From NCBI GenBank assembly GCA_946182865.1, contig CAMHAV010000016.1, positions 1 to 32,149 of the forward strand: 32,149 bases of DNA. Reading direction: 5' to 3'. Positions 15,422 to 24,250 of the stretch are shown here, one piece after another (position 1 is the stretch's first letter; each line of letters opens with the position of its first letter). A program made the position numbers and the translations under genes. This DNA comes from an uncultured Clostridia bacterium. GTDB taxonomy: Bacteria; Bacillota; Clostridia; Oscillospirales; Acutalibacteraceae. The notes below the pieces were generated by a model. That model worked only from the letters and a program-made list of their open reading frames with translations. It made no database searches and had not been told where the DNA came from.

Positions 15422-15480
15422 AGAGAATAGAGAATAAAGAATAGATAATAGATAATAATGAAGGAAGCCCTGCGGGCTTG
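15422..15480 (+). repeat. Heptamer-hairpin element 1
   Basis: Five 7-bp units (AGAGAAT, AGAGAAT, AAAGAAT, AGATAAT, AGATAAT) at 15422-15456 are followed after 8 bases by the hairpin AAGCCC-TGC-GGGCTT at 15465-15479. Similar elements are at 17031-17087 and, inverted, at 17167-17234. It sits between cysE and cysS. Confidence 0.8.
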
Positions 15481-15506
15481 TAATAAAAGATTTGGAGGAA
15501 TTTTTT

Positions 15507-16913
15507 ATGAGAATATTCAACACCCTTTCGCGCAAGCTGGAGGAATTTCAGCCCCAGACCGAAAATGAAGTCAAGATGTACGCCTGCGGCCCCACCGTCT
15601 ACAACCTCATTCACATCGGCAACGCGCGCCCTATCATTACCTTTGACACCCTGCGCCGTTACTTTGAATGGCGCGGCATGAAGGTGACCTTCGTGCAGAA
15701 TTTCACCGATGTGGACGACAAGATCATCAACAAGGCCAAAGCCGAAGGCGTAGACTTCAAGGTGATCTCCGAGCGCTACATAGACGAATACTGGAAAGAC
15801 GTCAAAGCGCTCGGCGTGAAGCCTGCCAACATTCATCCCAAGGCAACCGAGAACATCGACAAGATCATCGAAATCGTCGCTACCCTCGTGGAAAAGGGAC
15901 ATGCCTATGAGGCAAACGGCGACGTGTATTTCAGCACCAAGACCTTCCCCGAATACGGCAAGCTCTCCCATCTGCCGCTGGAAGACCTCGTAGCGGGCGC
16001 CAGCGAGCGCGTGGATACCGGCGACATCAAGCGCGACCGCGCTGATTTCGCCCTCTGGAAAGCCGCCAAGGAGGGAGAGCCGTACTGGGATTCGCCGTGG
16101 GGCAAGGGTCGTCCCGGCTGGCACATCGAATGCTCCGCTATGAATCTTGCGCTGCTGGGCGAAACCATTGACCTGCACTGCGGCGGACAGGACTTGATTT
16201 TCCCCCATCATGAGAACGAGATCGCCCAGTCCGAATGCTGCACCGGCAAGCCCTTCTCCAAATACTGGATGCACAACGGCTTCATCAATGTGGACAATCA
16301 GAAAATGAGCAAGTCGCTCGGCAATTTCTTCACCGTCCGCGATGTGGGCGAAGCCTATGGCTATGAGCCTATCCGCCTGTTTATGCTCTCCAGCCACTAC
16401 AGAAGCCCCATCAACTATTCGGTGGATATCATCGAGCAGAACAAATCCGCCCTCGCGCGTCTTTACACCGCGCTGGAGAATGTGGAATTCTATCTCACCA
16501 AGGCTCCTTCCGGATGGCAGGACGGCGAGGACGAGATCAAAGAGCAGCTTCTGGCGCATAAGCAGCACTTCATCGACGCGATGGAGGAGGACTTCAACAC
16601 GGCAGGCGCCGTTTCCGCCATCTTCGACCTCGCGCGCGACATCAACACCCACCTCGGCGCGTCTTCGACCCATTCCAAGGAGCTGGCGCAGTTCGCCCTT
16701 GACCTATACAACGAACTCACCAGCGTGCTGGGACTGCTCTATAACCGCCAGTCCGACAACCTCGACAGCGAGATCGAAGCCCTCATCGAGCAGCGGCAGG
16801 CCGCCCGCAAAGCCAGAAACTTTGCCGAAGCCGACCGCATCCGCGACGAACTCAAGGCCAAGGGCATCATCCTCGAAGACACCCCCCAGGGCGTCAAGTG
16901 GAAGAGAGTGTAA
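15507..16913 (+). CDS. cysS: Cysteinyl-tRNA synthetase
   Basis: This 468-residue class I synthetase has the normal family length. The zinc ligand and HIGH-like motif are in ACGPTVYNLIHIGNARP near residues 26-42. The catalytic and zinc-binding stretches GWHIECSAMN and HCGGQDLIFPHHENEIAQSE follow near 208-250. The KMSKS loop is KMSKSLGN at about 266. The C-terminal DALR/anticodon region ends with GVKWKRV. The ATG at 15507 has TTGGAGG about 10 bases upstream; an in-frame TTG at 15492 is part of that site. As the third gene of the Cys T-box operon it couples tRNA charging to cysteine supply. A repeat element begins at its stop codon. Confidence 0.96.
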   Translation: MRIFNTLSRKLEEFQPQTENEVKMYACGPTVYNLIHIGNARPIITFDTLRRYFEWRGMKVTFVQNFTDVDDKIINKAKAEGVDFKVISERYIDEYWKDVKALGVKPANIHPKATENIDKIIEIVATLVEKGHAYEANGDVYFSTKTFPEYGKLSHLPLEDLVAGASERVDTGDIKRDRADFALWKAAKEGEPYWDSPWGKGRPGWHIECSAMNLALLGETIDLHCGGQDLIFPHHENEIAQSECCTGKPFSKYWMHNGFINVDNQKMSKSLGNFFTVRDVGEAYGYEPIRLFMLSSHYRSPINYSVDIIEQNKSALARLYTALENVEFYLTKAPSGWQDGEDEIKEQLLAHKQHFIDAMEEDFNTAGAVSAIFDLARDINTHLGASSTHSKELAQFALDLYNELTSVLGLLYNRQSDNLDSEIEALIEQRQAARKARNFAEADRIRDELKAKGIILEDTPQGVKWKRV

Positions 16914-17013
16914 GGAACTATGCAGAAATAATTGATACATTTCACTTTCTGAAACACGCAAGCATACTGTATTTTTAAGCAGAAAATGACTGATTAAATT
17001 CTGCATAGTTCCT
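16913..17013. mobile_element. ~101-bp MITE-like element with 15-bp inverted repeats
   Basis: AGGAACTATGCAGAA at 16913-16927 is perfectly inverted at 16999-17013. The interior is AT-rich and non-coding, with a weaker internal TTTCTG/CAGAAA pairing. Its left end touches the last base of the cysS stop codon. The flanks (TA on the left, AA on the right) show no clean target duplication. It could alternatively be a long hairpin that ends the cysS transcript. Confidence 0.65.
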
Positions 17014-17030
17014 AAGCGCTCCCGCTATGC

Positions 17031-17087
17031 GAATAAAGAATGAAGAATAAAGAATAGACAATAAATATCGGAAGCGCTGCGCGCTTG
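17031..17087 (+). repeat. Heptamer-hairpin element 2
   Basis: Five 7-bp units (GAATAAA, GAATGAA, GAATAAA, GAATAGA, CAATAAA) at 17031-17065 lead after 6 bases to AAGCGC-TGC-GCGCTT at 17072-17086. Compared with element 1, the stem carries a paired C-to-G and G-to-C change, so base pairing is kept. Confidence 0.8.
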
Positions 17088-17095
17088 AAACAATA

Positions 17096-17141
17096 ACAGC
17101 CCTGTAAACTAACCTTTTTATCGGTTAAATTGCAGGGCTGT
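17096..17141. terminator. Hairpin between cysS and ylbF, possible terminator
   Basis: ACAGCCCTG (17096-17104) pairs perfectly with CAGGGCTGT (17133-17141), and TAACC/GGTTA inside can extend the stem. The T-run after it is short (TTTGAT), so termination of the cys operon here is plausible but not certain. Confidence 0.55.
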
Positions 17142-17166
17142 TTGATATGGAATAAATATTTTTTAT

Positions 17167-17234
17167 AAGGGCGATGAAGCCCTTTCTTACAGTTTATCTA
17201 TTATCTATTATTTATTCTCTATTATCTATTCTCT
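17167..17234 (-). repeat. Heptamer-hairpin element 3 (inverted)
   Basis: On the minus strand six 7-bp units (AGAGAAT, AGATAAT, AGAGAAT, AAATAAT, AGATAAT, AGATAAA) are followed after 8 bases by AAGGGC-TTCATC-GCCCTT. It lies immediately downstream of the ylbF-family gene, in the same direction as that gene. Confidence 0.8.
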
Positions 17235-17240
17235 ATTTTT

Positions 17241-17648
17241 TTAGCTGCATCCTCCGCAGGTGGCGCAGGAACCGGTGCAGGCAGCGGCGGCGGGGTCGTA
17301 GGTGGCGGGATCCTCGCCGTTGACGGCAGCGGTGAGCAGCATGGTGACTTCATTCATGAGGCTGTCCATGGTTTCTTTGGCGGCGTTGAAGGCCACCATT
17401 TTCTCGCCCTGCATGATCTCGGTGTAGAGGTTCATAAGGTCTTCGTTGAGGCTGCTGATCCTATCCTGATCGGCGTCGTCCTTGCCGGACTCAATTTCGA
17501 TCTTCATGCGGAGCACGTTGAACTGCTCGATCTGTTTCTGCAAATCCTCGTCGTTGTCGCTGGCGGTTCTCGCGGCGGCCAGTGCCTTGTATTCGTCGGA
17601 TTCCTGAATGACTTTGCCCATTTCGCGGGCCATTTCCATGATGGTCAT
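17241..17648 (-). CDS. YlbF/YmcA family protein with Cys-rich tail
   Basis: The 135-residue protein is nearly all helical (TIMEMAREMGKVIQESDEYKALA, then LQKQIEQFNVLRMKIE), matching the YlbF/YmcA (Ric) family. In Bacillus subtilis the RicA-RicF-RicT complex affects RNase Y-dependent mRNA maturation and carries iron-sulfur clusters. The C-terminus here reads CTGSCATCGGC, four cysteines within 11 residues and well suited to bind metal. The ATG at 17648 follows AAAGGAGACAAACC. It is the third gene of the miaB unit; in B. subtilis ymcA also lies next to the miaB homologue, which supports the assignment. The gene for RNase Y is about 7 kb away in this window. Confidence 0.82.
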   Translation of the reverse strand: MTIMEMAREMGKVIQESDEYKALAAARTASDNDEDLQKQIEQFNVLRMKIEIESGKDDADQDRISSLNEDLMNLYTEIMQGEKMVAFNAAKETMDSLMNEVTMLLTAAVNGEDPATYDPAAAACTGSCATCGGCS

Positions 17649-17698
17649 GATGGTTTGTCTCCTTTGTGATGTTTGATTTGATTTATGATAAAGAAAAA

Positions 17699-18376
17699 TT
17701 ATCGGTACACAATTTCGGAAAGGCAGGTGTCGCTCCATTTGCCCTGGTAAACGCTTTCCACGGTCAATTTGACATAACAGGTTTCCACCGGTTCATCGAA
17801 TGAGAAGGTCTGCGCTTCGGGGGAATCGGCAAGAGTGAAGACATACACGCTGCCATCGTCAAATTCCAGCATGATGTCCTTGACGCGGGAATTGAGCTGA
17901 TAGAAATTCTGTGCGTCGTTGTTGTATTTTAAATCCTGATAGCCGTTGTAAACCGTCACGCTGCTGATCGTGCGGGTGGAACCGTCGGCGTTGTAAGAGA
18001 GGAACCATTCCCCTTCGCCGTAGCCGTCTTTCACACCGTCCTGCCATGTGGTGTTGGCGTCCGCGTCAAAAGCCCACGAAGGCAGGCCCTTCGTCCCCTG
18101 CCAATCGGCGTAGGAAGAAGCCTTCACGCGGTCAAACGTGCCGTTGGTCGCTTCAAATTCCTCATATCGGTTGTCCTGCACATCCGGAGGAAGCTGGTGA
18201 ATCGGTTCGGGTTCGGTCGCATCCTCAGAGATGTCCGGCATATCTGTTGCTGTCACGGTATTGCCCGAAGAAACCGCCATATCAAAGAATCCTTGTTTTT
18301 GCATCCACGAAACCGTCCCGACACTTACCACCACAATGATGACGAGCGACAAAATAATTGAAATCACATATTTCAT
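17699..18376 (-). CDS. Membrane-anchored discoidin/NADase-type glycan-binding-like protein
   Basis: The 225-residue protein has a membrane anchor at residues 4-25 (ISIILSLVIIVVVSVGTVSW) and a Pro/Glu/Asp-rich linker. A C-terminal beta-sandwich follows: VKASSYADWQG, then WAFDADANTTWQDGVKDGYGEGEWF, then TISSVTVYNGY, then DTCLSEIVYR. The order matches the discoidin-like, NADase-type glycan-binding domains found in surface proteins. Cell-surface carbohydrate binding is inferred from the fold. ATAGGAGGGCCATCAA precedes the ATG. It starts 12 bases after miaB and ends about 50 bases before the ylbF-family gene, an odd insertion between two genes of RNA metabolism. Confidence 0.75.
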   Translation of the reverse strand: MKYVISIILSLVIIVVVSVGTVSWMQKQGFFDMAVSSGNTVTATDMPDISEDATEPEPIHQLPPDVQDNRYEEFEATNGTFDRVKASSYADWQGTKGLPSWAFDADANTTWQDGVKDGYGEGEWFLSYNADGSTRTISSVTVYNGYQDLKYNNDAQNFYQLNSRVKDIMLEFDDGSVYVFTLADSPEAQTFSFDEPVETCYVKLTVESVYQGKWSDTCLSEIVYR

Positions 18377-18388
18377 TTGATGGCCCTC

Positions 18389-19807
18389 CTATCGACTCAC
18401 AAATTTTCCCTGCAAGACCCAGTTTTTAGCGGAAGTGATCTCACACTCCGCAAACTGTCCTACCAATTCCGGCTGCCCCATGCACTTGACCACGATATTG
18501 GTACCCGTGCGGCAAAAGAGCGAGTCGTCTCTCGCGTCCACGCCCTCCACCAGCACACGGTGACGGGTGCCGATCATGGCGTTGCAGCGCTCGGCAGCAA
18601 TGGCTTCCTGCGTTGCAAGCAGTTCCTTCATCCACTTGGCTTTCTCGGCGTGGGTCACGGGATCGTCGAGCTTCGCGGCAGGCGTACCCTCACGGACCGA
18701 ATAAATGAAGGTAAAGAGCGACGTGTATTTCACCTCGCGAATAAGGGAAAGCGTCTCCTGAAATTCCTCATAGGTTTCGCCGGGGAAGCCCACAATGATA
18801 TCGCTGGTCAGCGAGATGTCGGGCATTTTCTCCCGCGCGATGCGCGCCAGTTCGAGATACTGCTCGCGGGTGTAATGGCGGTTCATCGCCTTCAATACGC
18901 GGTTGGAGCCGCACTGCACAGGCAGGTGCAGGTGATGCGCCGTATGCTGGCACTCCGCCATAGCGGTGAGCAGTTCCTCGGTGCAGTCCTTGGGATGGCT
19001 GGTCATAAAGCGGAGCACATAGTCTCCCTCGATCTTGTCGATTTCCCGCAGCAGTTTGGGGAAATTCCAGTCCTCGCCGTCGGAGCTGACCGCGTTTTTG
19101 ACGGCATAGCTGTTGACGTTCTGTCCCAGCAGGGTGATGTCGGGATAGCCCGCCGCGATCAGATCCCGCGCCTCCGCCAAAATCTTCGACGCGTCGCGGC
19201 TTCTCTCCCGTCCGCGCACATGCGGCACAATGCAGTAGGTGCAGAAGTTGTCGCAGCCGTACATGATGGGCAGCCACGCCTTGACCTGATTGTCGCGGCG
19301 CACAGGCAGTTCCTCGCAAATGCTGTTGTCCGCCTGTGACAGTTCAAACACCCGCTTGCCGCCCGTCAGGGTTTTGTAAAGCAATTCGGGGAACCGGCTG
19401 ATGACATGCGTGCCGAACACCAGATTGACATGGGGATAGCTCTGGTAAATGCGGTTGGCCACTTTTTCCTGCTGCACCATGCAGCCGCAGAGGGCGATGA
19501 TGAGTTTGGGATTGCGGTTTTTGACGTGTTTGAGCGCGCCGACGTTGCCGAACACCCTGTCCTCGGCGTGTTCGCGCACGGCGCAGGTGTTGTAGAGGAT
19601 GAAGTCGGCGTTTTCGGGACTGTCGGTAAAGGCAAAGCCCATCTGGGCAAGCATGCCGTTGATGCGTTCGCCGTCGGACACATTGCCCTGACAGCCGTAG
19701 GTATGCGTAAAAGCAAGCGGCGTCCGGCCGTCCAACCGCGCCTCCATGACCGAACGCACGAGCTGGCAGTATTCCTGTAAATCTGCCGCGCTGACAGTTT
19801 CCGCCAT
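18389..19807 (-). CDS. miaB: tRNA-2-methylthio-N6-dimethylallyladenosine synthase (MiaB)
   Basis: This radical SAM methylthiotransferase adds ms2 to i6A37 of tRNAs that read codons starting with U. The 472-residue protein has the three family parts. The N-terminal UPF0004 domain has auxiliary-cluster cysteines at 39 (YGCQGN), 75 (NTCAVREHAED) and 109 (CGC). The radical SAM core has CDNFCTYC at 185-192, and a C-terminal TRAM domain ends in NWVLQGKFVSR. The usual GCQMN reads GCQGN here. AAAGGAG lies 10 bases before the ATG. The downstream order miaB, discoidin-like, ylbF-like suggests one transcript. Confidence 0.95.
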   Translation of the reverse strand: MAETVSAADLQEYCQLVRSVMEARLDGRTPLAFTHTYGCQGNVSDGERINGMLAQMGFAFTDSPENADFILYNTCAVREHAEDRVFGNVGALKHVKNRNPKLIIALCGCMVQQEKVANRIYQSYPHVNLVFGTHVISRFPELLYKTLTGGKRVFELSQADNSICEELPVRRDNQVKAWLPIMYGCDNFCTYCIVPHVRGRERSRDASKILAEARDLIAAGYPDITLLGQNVNSYAVKNAVSSDGEDWNFPKLLREIDKIEGDYVLRFMTSHPKDCTEELLTAMAECQHTAHHLHLPVQCGSNRVLKAMNRHYTREQYLELARIAREKMPDISLTSDIIVGFPGETYEEFQETLSLIREVKYTSLFTFIYSVREGTPAAKLDDPVTHAEKAKWMKELLATQEAIAAERCNAMIGTRHRVLVEGVDARDDSLFCRTGTNIVVKCMGQPELVGQFAECEITSAKNWVLQGKFVSR

Positions 19808-19841
19808 AGGCTTCCCACTCCTTTCGTGGTTTTATTATGAT

Positions 19842-19886
19842 AAAATTGCAAATGCAATGGTATTTCCCCATTACATTTGCAATTTT
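19842..19886 (-). terminator. Strong hairpin downstream of pyrG
   Basis: The 19 bases at 19842-19860 pair with 19868-19886, with 18 standard pairs and one mismatch or wobble, around a 7-base loop. On the minus strand the stem ends in TTTTATCATAATAAAA. I read it as the pyrG terminator, separating pyrG from miaB. Confidence 0.8.
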
Positions 19887-19915
19887 GGTTTATCGGGTTG
19901 ATGACACGGAAAAAA

Positions 19916-21526
19916 TTATTTCTCCTGTGCCTTGTATTCCTTTGCGGACGCAATAAAGCTCTTGAAGAGCGGATGCGGGCGGTTGGGTCTTGACTTGAAT
20001 TCGGGGTGGAACTGGCAGGCGACAAACCACATATGTCCGGGCAGCTCGATCATTTCCACGATTCTGCCGTCAGGCGACTGACCCGAAAAGACCAGACCGT
20101 TTTGCTCATATTCGCCGCGGTAAAGGTTGTTGACTTCAAAGCGGTGACGGTGGCGTTCCTCGATGAGGTCGGTGCCGTAGCATTCGCGCGCTTTGGAGCC
20201 TTCCTTGAGCTGGCAGGGATACTTGCCCAGACGCATGGTCGCTCCCAGGTCTTTGACCTCACGCTGCTCCGGCATCAGGTCGATGACGGGATGGGTGGTG
20301 CCGTGGTTGAATTCAATGCTGTTCGCATCCTCAAAATCCAGCACATTGCGGGCAAATTCGATCATGGCGATCTGCATGCCGAGACAGATGCCGAGGTAGG
20401 GAATGCCGTTGGTGCGGGCGTAGTTGGCGGCGATAATCATGCCCTCGATGCCGCGGTCGCCGAATCCGCCGGGTACAAGAATGCCGTCCACGTCGCCTAG
20501 AATGTCAAAGACATTGTTTTCGTTGATAGTGTCGGACTCGACCCATTTGATATCCACATCCACCTTGTTGCCGATGCCGCCGTGCTTGAGTGCCTCCACG
20601 ACGCTGATGTAGGAATCGTGCAGCGCGGTGTACTTGCCCACCATGGCGATTCTGACCGACTCGCTCAGGTTCTTGGCGGTTTCTACCATCTCAATCCAGT
20701 CGGACAGATCCTGCGGGCCGTTCACGTCAAAGCCGAAGTAATTGCAGACGATTTCGTCCAGCCCCTCGTTTTTGAGGAAGAGCGGCGCTTCATAGAGGAG
20801 CGGCACGTCGAGATTCGCAATGACGTTCTTGGGGCTGATGTTGCAGAAAAGCGCGATTTTCTGCTTGATGGCGGGGTCAAAGGGCTGCTCGGAGCGCAGC
20901 ACGATGATATCAGGCTGAATGCCGATGCTCAGCAGTTCCTTGACGGAGTGCTGGGTGGGCTTGGTCTTGTGTTCCTTGCTGGCGGCCAGATAAGGCAGCA
21001 GCGTCACATGGATAAAGAGGCAGTTGCTCTTGCCTACGGTGGTGGAGAACTGTCTGATAGCTTCGAGGAAAGGCTGGCTCTCGATGTCGCCCACGGTGCC
21101 GCCGATTTCCACCAGCGCCACGTCAACGCCCTGCTTGTTCATGGCGATGATGTCCATGATCTCGCGGGTGACGTGAGGGATGACCTGCACGGTGCCGCCG
21201 TTGTAGTCGCCGTGACGCTCGCGGGAGATCACGTTGTTGTAGATCTTGCCGGAGGTGGCGTTGCTGCTCTTGTTGAGGCTCTCGTCGATGAAGCGCTCAT
21301 AATGGCCGAGATCAAGGTCGGTTTCCGCGCCGTCATCGGTGACGAAGACCTCGCCGTGCTGGATGGGATTCATCGTGCCGGGGTCCACATTGAGGTAGGG
21401 GTCCAGCTTCTGCATGGTGACCTTCATGCCTCTGGCCTTGAGCAGTCTGCCGAGAGACGCCGCGGTGATTCCTTTGCCGAGACCCGAAACCACGCCGCCT
21501 GTGACAAATATGTATTTCGTAGACAT
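19916..21526 (-). CDS. pyrG: CTP synthase
   Basis: The 536-residue enzyme makes CTP from UTP with glutamine. The N-terminal synthase domain begins with [20 protein letters not shown] (P-loop) and contains [21 protein letters not shown] class I glutamine amidotransferase domain follows, with GGFGDRG, the nucleophile in LGICLGMQ near residue 385 and the HPEF triad His near 510. The length is typical. The ATG at 21526 follows CGGAGGAG at about 11-12 bases, slightly long. In Bacillus pyrG is controlled by an attenuator in its leader; I see no hairpin-and-T-tract in the short leader here. Confidence 0.97.
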   Translation of the reverse strand: MSTKYIFVTGGVVSGLGKGITAASLGRLLKARGMKVTMQKLDPYLNVDPGTMNPIQHGEVFVTDDGAETDLDLGHYERFIDESLNKSSNATSGKIYNNVISRERHGDYNGGTVQVIPHVTREIMDIIAMNKQGVDVALVEIGGTVGDIESQPFLEAIRQFSTTVGKSNCLFIHVTLLPYLAASKEHKTKPTQHSVKELLSIGIQPDIIVLRSEQPFDPAIKQKIALFCNISPKNVIANLDVPLLYEAPLFLKNEGLDEIVCNYFGFDVNGPQDLSDWIEMVETAKNLSESVRIAMVGKYTALHDSYISVVEALKHGGIGNKVDVDIKWVESDTINENNVFDILGDVDGILVPGGFGDRGIEGMIIAANYARTNGIPYLGICLGMQIAMIEFARNVLDFEDANSIEFNHGTTHPVIDLMPEQREVKDLGATMRLGKYPCQLKEGSKARECYGTDLIEERHRHRFEVNNLYRGEYEQNGLVFSGQSPDGRIVEMIELPGHMWFVACQFHPEFKSRPNRPHPLFKSFIASAKEYKAQEK

Positions 21527-21797
21527 CAGAAAATCGCTCCTCCGTTTTTTACTTCATTTGAATATATCAAAACAATAACTTAAATATTTTATCACGTTTT
21601 CCGAGCCTTTTCAATAGACAAAAACCAAAAAATCCGCGAAAAAAACCAAAAAAAGCAGATTCGGCTATTTGCCCGATTGCGCGCGGACAACGCATGGATT
21701 TTTAAAGAAATTGACAATATCTCAAAAATCTTCGCTTTCAATTGTGACGTTTGTTTTTATGAAAACTAAAATAAATGTGAAATGTGGCGGGAAGCTA
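21527..21797. other. AT-rich divergent gap between pyrG and the VanW gene
   Basis: About 270 bases of A-rich sequence hold no believable gene. The pyrG promoter must lie here, but I find no good match to a -35/-10 pair on the minus strand. The only strong promoter faces right. Confidence 0.5.
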
Positions 21798-21826
21798 TTG
21801 AAAAAAAAGCAAAAATATTCTATTAT
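21798..21826 (+). promoter_or_regulatory. Sigma-A promoter of the VanW gene
   Basis: TTGAAA (21798-21803), a 17-base A-rich spacer and TATTAT (21821-21826) precede the gene by about 60 bases. Confidence 0.78.
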
Positions 21827-21885
21827 TATAGGTGTAAAAGAGGCTTTTTTTGAGACCAGTCATATGGAAAAGGAGTGAAAGAACC

Positions 21886-24240
21886 ATGGGAGGCTTCGGA
21901 AACAGCGGCTATCGCTTTGACGGTGACGACCGCGACGATTTCAATGACGATTTTGCCGACAGCGAATTTTACGACGATTTCGACGACCGCAGCGGCATGA
22001 TCCGCGATGAATATGACGGCGGCTTTGACGACGGACTCGACGAGGACTATGACGACGGTTACGGTCAGTATGACGACGGATTTGCCGATGATTTCGACGA
22101 CGGCTATAACGGAGACGGGCAGTATGACGGCGACGAATTTGTCGATGACTTTGATGACGGATACGGCAACGGTTATCAGGGCGGCTACAACGACGGTTAC
22201 GGCTATGACAACGGCGGCGGTTATCAGAACGGTTATAACGATGGCTACAACGGTTACGGAAACAATTACCGGAACGGCTACAATGACGGCTATGGCTATG
22301 ACAACAACTACCAGGGCGGTGTGAATTACGCCGATTTCGAGGATACCGACGCACATGACGGACGGGCTTCCCGCAATGTCGTGCCGGAAAAGCGGGGACG
22401 GCGGGAAACACAGTCGGAGCGTTATGACCGTTACGCGGAGGATCTGAAGAAAAAGCGGCAGCATATGCGCGCGCCGTCGGGTACCAGCGGCGATTTTTAC
22501 GATTACGACACCTCCGCCGATTATGATGACGGCTACGACAATTCCGACGATTACTACGGCGACGATTTCGGCCCCGCCGACCGCACGCCGGAGCCCATTC
22601 CGCCCATCTACGCCAAATATCTGGGCAACGGCAGCGGCGAAGCTACCTATTACGAGGAGCATTACGGCAAGACCGCCAAGAAAAACAACACGGTATCCCT
22701 CAGCAGCTACCGCGCCCGCAAGCGCCTCAAAGCGCTGGGCATTGTCGCGGCGAGCTTCGCGGTGATCGGAGCGATTGTCTATTACTTCACGATGGTGCAT
22801 ATTTACAACCCCGTCAATATCGACAACTCCATTGTGAATCTCCAGACCGCCGACGCGACCAAAATGCTGCAAAGCGTCATCGGCACCAAGCTCAGCGACA
22901 AGACGCTGCGCATCGTAGTTAACGGTGAGTCTTTCCCGCTGAATTTAGGCGAGTACGGCTTCAATTACTCCGCTGACGCGGACGGTTCGGTGAATACCGT
23001 CACCGAGGAGAGCGACGACGGCAAAGAGGTCAAAACCTCCGTCGCCACCTATAAGAATATTCTTTACAACCAGACCAAGCTGGAAGCGCTGCTCAACAGC
23101 ATTTCCGACAAATACGGCACCACCATGATCAAGCCCTCCTACACCATCGACGGCGATCAGTTGATTATCAAGGCCGGCTCCGACGGCGTCGGCGTGGATG
23201 AAAACAGCCTGATGAGCGAGATTCTGGAGCGCATCAAGGTGGGAAATTATGATGACGCGCTGGTGGAGGAACTGGTGACCACCAAGACCCCCGATGTGAA
23301 CATCGACCAGATTTACAAGGAGGTTTCCTGCGAGGTCAAGGACGCTTCCTCCTATGTGGACGAAAACGGCGAAACCATTTACAGCCCCGATGTGGTGGGC
23401 AAGAAGTTCAATCTGGAGGACGCGCGCGCCACGATTGCGGCGGGCGGCAACACATGGAGCATCACCATGAAGCTCACCCAGCCCAAGGTCACGCTGGTGG
23501 AGCTGAAAGCGCCCACCTGTCCCGAACTGCTGTCGGAAACGACTACTTCCTTTGACGGAGGCAACAAGACGCGTGCCGCCAACATCAAAAACGCCGCCAA
23601 GCGCATCAACAACTACGGCAGCTTTGAGGACGGCTACGTATTGCAGCCGGGTGAAATCTTCTCCTATAACGACACCGTGGGCGAACGCACCGAAGCCAAC
23701 GGCTTCTCCATCGCGACGGTTTACACCAGCACCGGTACCACCAACGACGTGGGCGGCGGTATCTGTCAGGTATCCTCTGCGATTTTCTCGGCGGCTTTCA
23801 AGGCCGATCTGGAAATCGTCAGCCGCACCAATCATATGTATAAGGTGCATTACTGGACGACGCCCGGCGAGGACGCGACCGTCAACTGGGGCACGATCGA
23901 CTTCAAGTTCCAGAACAGCAAGAGTTATCCCATTAAAATCAAGATGATCTATAAAAGTAAGGATCCGAAGTTCGACGGAAAAGACTCCATCTCCTGTCAG
24001 ATTTGGGGCACCGACGACGGCTACCACTGCGAATTTGACAACAAGACCGTCCAGATGGTCAAAACCACCGTGGTGGAAAAGAAAGCCACTGCCACCAAGC
24101 CCAGAGGCAAGATCGAATGGGGCGACCCGGGACTCACCATCGAAATCTACCGCGTGCGCTATAAGGGCGACGTCAAGATTTCCAAGGAACTATACGCTAC
24201 CAGCATCTACCAGCCGCTGGCCACGGTCAAATACGTATAG
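21886..24240 (+). CDS. VanW-domain membrane protein with Asp/Gly/Tyr-rich tail
   Basis: The protein has 784 residues. Residues ~5-155 are an unusual low-complexity tail of Asp, Gly, Tyr and Asn with recurrent DDGY, YNDGYGYDN and FDDGY units. A basic linker follows, then one membrane helix at about 282-305. The extracellular part holds a YoaR-type peptidoglycan-binding region, and then the VanW domain near 560-690 (LQPGEIFSYNDTVGERTEANGF, then GGGICQVSSAIFSAAF). VanW proteins are associated with the cell wall and glycopeptide resistance clusters, but their activity is not well defined. With this topology the acidic tail would be cytosolic. The ATG at 21886 has AAAAGGAG 11 bases upstream; a TTG 36 bases earlier lacks one. 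Confidence 0.87.
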   Translation: MGGFGNSGYRFDGDDRDDFNDDFADSEFYDDFDDRSGMIRDEYDGGFDDGLDEDYDDGYGQYDDGFADDFDDGYNGDGQYDGDEFVDDFDDGYGNGYQGGYNDGYGYDNGGGYQNGYNDGYNGYGNNYRNGYNDGYGYDNNYQGGVNYADFEDTDAHDGRASRNVVPEKRGRRETQSERYDRYAEDLKKKRQHMRAPSGTSGDFYDYDTSADYDDGYDNSDDYYGDDFGPADRTPEPIPPIYAKYLGNGSGEATYYEEHYGKTAKKNNTVSLSSYRARKRLKALGIVAASFAVIGAIVYYFTMVHIYNPVNIDNSIVNLQTADATKMLQSVIGTKLSDKTLRIVVNGESFPLNLGEYGFNYSADADGSVNTVTEESDDGKEVKTSVATYKNILYNQTKLEALLNSISDKYGTTMIKPSYTIDGDQLIIKAGSDGVGVDENSLMSEILERIKVGNYDDALVEELVTTKTPDVNIDQIYKEVSCEVKDASSYVDENGETIYSPDVVGKKFNLEDARATIAAGGNTWSITMKLTQPKVTLVELKAPTCPELLSETTTSFDGGNKTRAANIKNAAKRINNYGSFEDGYVLQPGEIFSYNDTVGERTEANGFSIATVYTSTGTTNDVGGGICQVSSAIFSAAFKADLEIVSRTNHMYKVHYWTTPGEDATVNWGTIDFKFQNSKSYPIKIKMIYKSKDPKFDGKDSISCQIWGTDDGYHCEFDNKTVQMVKTTVVEKKATATKPRGKIEWGDPGLTIEIYRVRYKGDVKISKELYATSIYQPLATVKYV

Positions 24241-24250
24241 CCATTATCCT

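Noticed and set aside
14736-16673. A 645-codon open frame on the minus strand
   Set aside because: It runs antisense through cysE, the repeat gap and cysS and has no ribosome binding site or known domain.
15422-17234. Possible CRISPR or VNTR locus from the short repeats near cysS
   Set aside because: The units are 7 bp head to tail with no spacers and no cas genes.
21669-21878. 69-codon plus-strand frame upstream of the VanW gene
   Set aside because: It runs through the A-rich promoter and ribosome binding site of the VanW gene and has no start signal.
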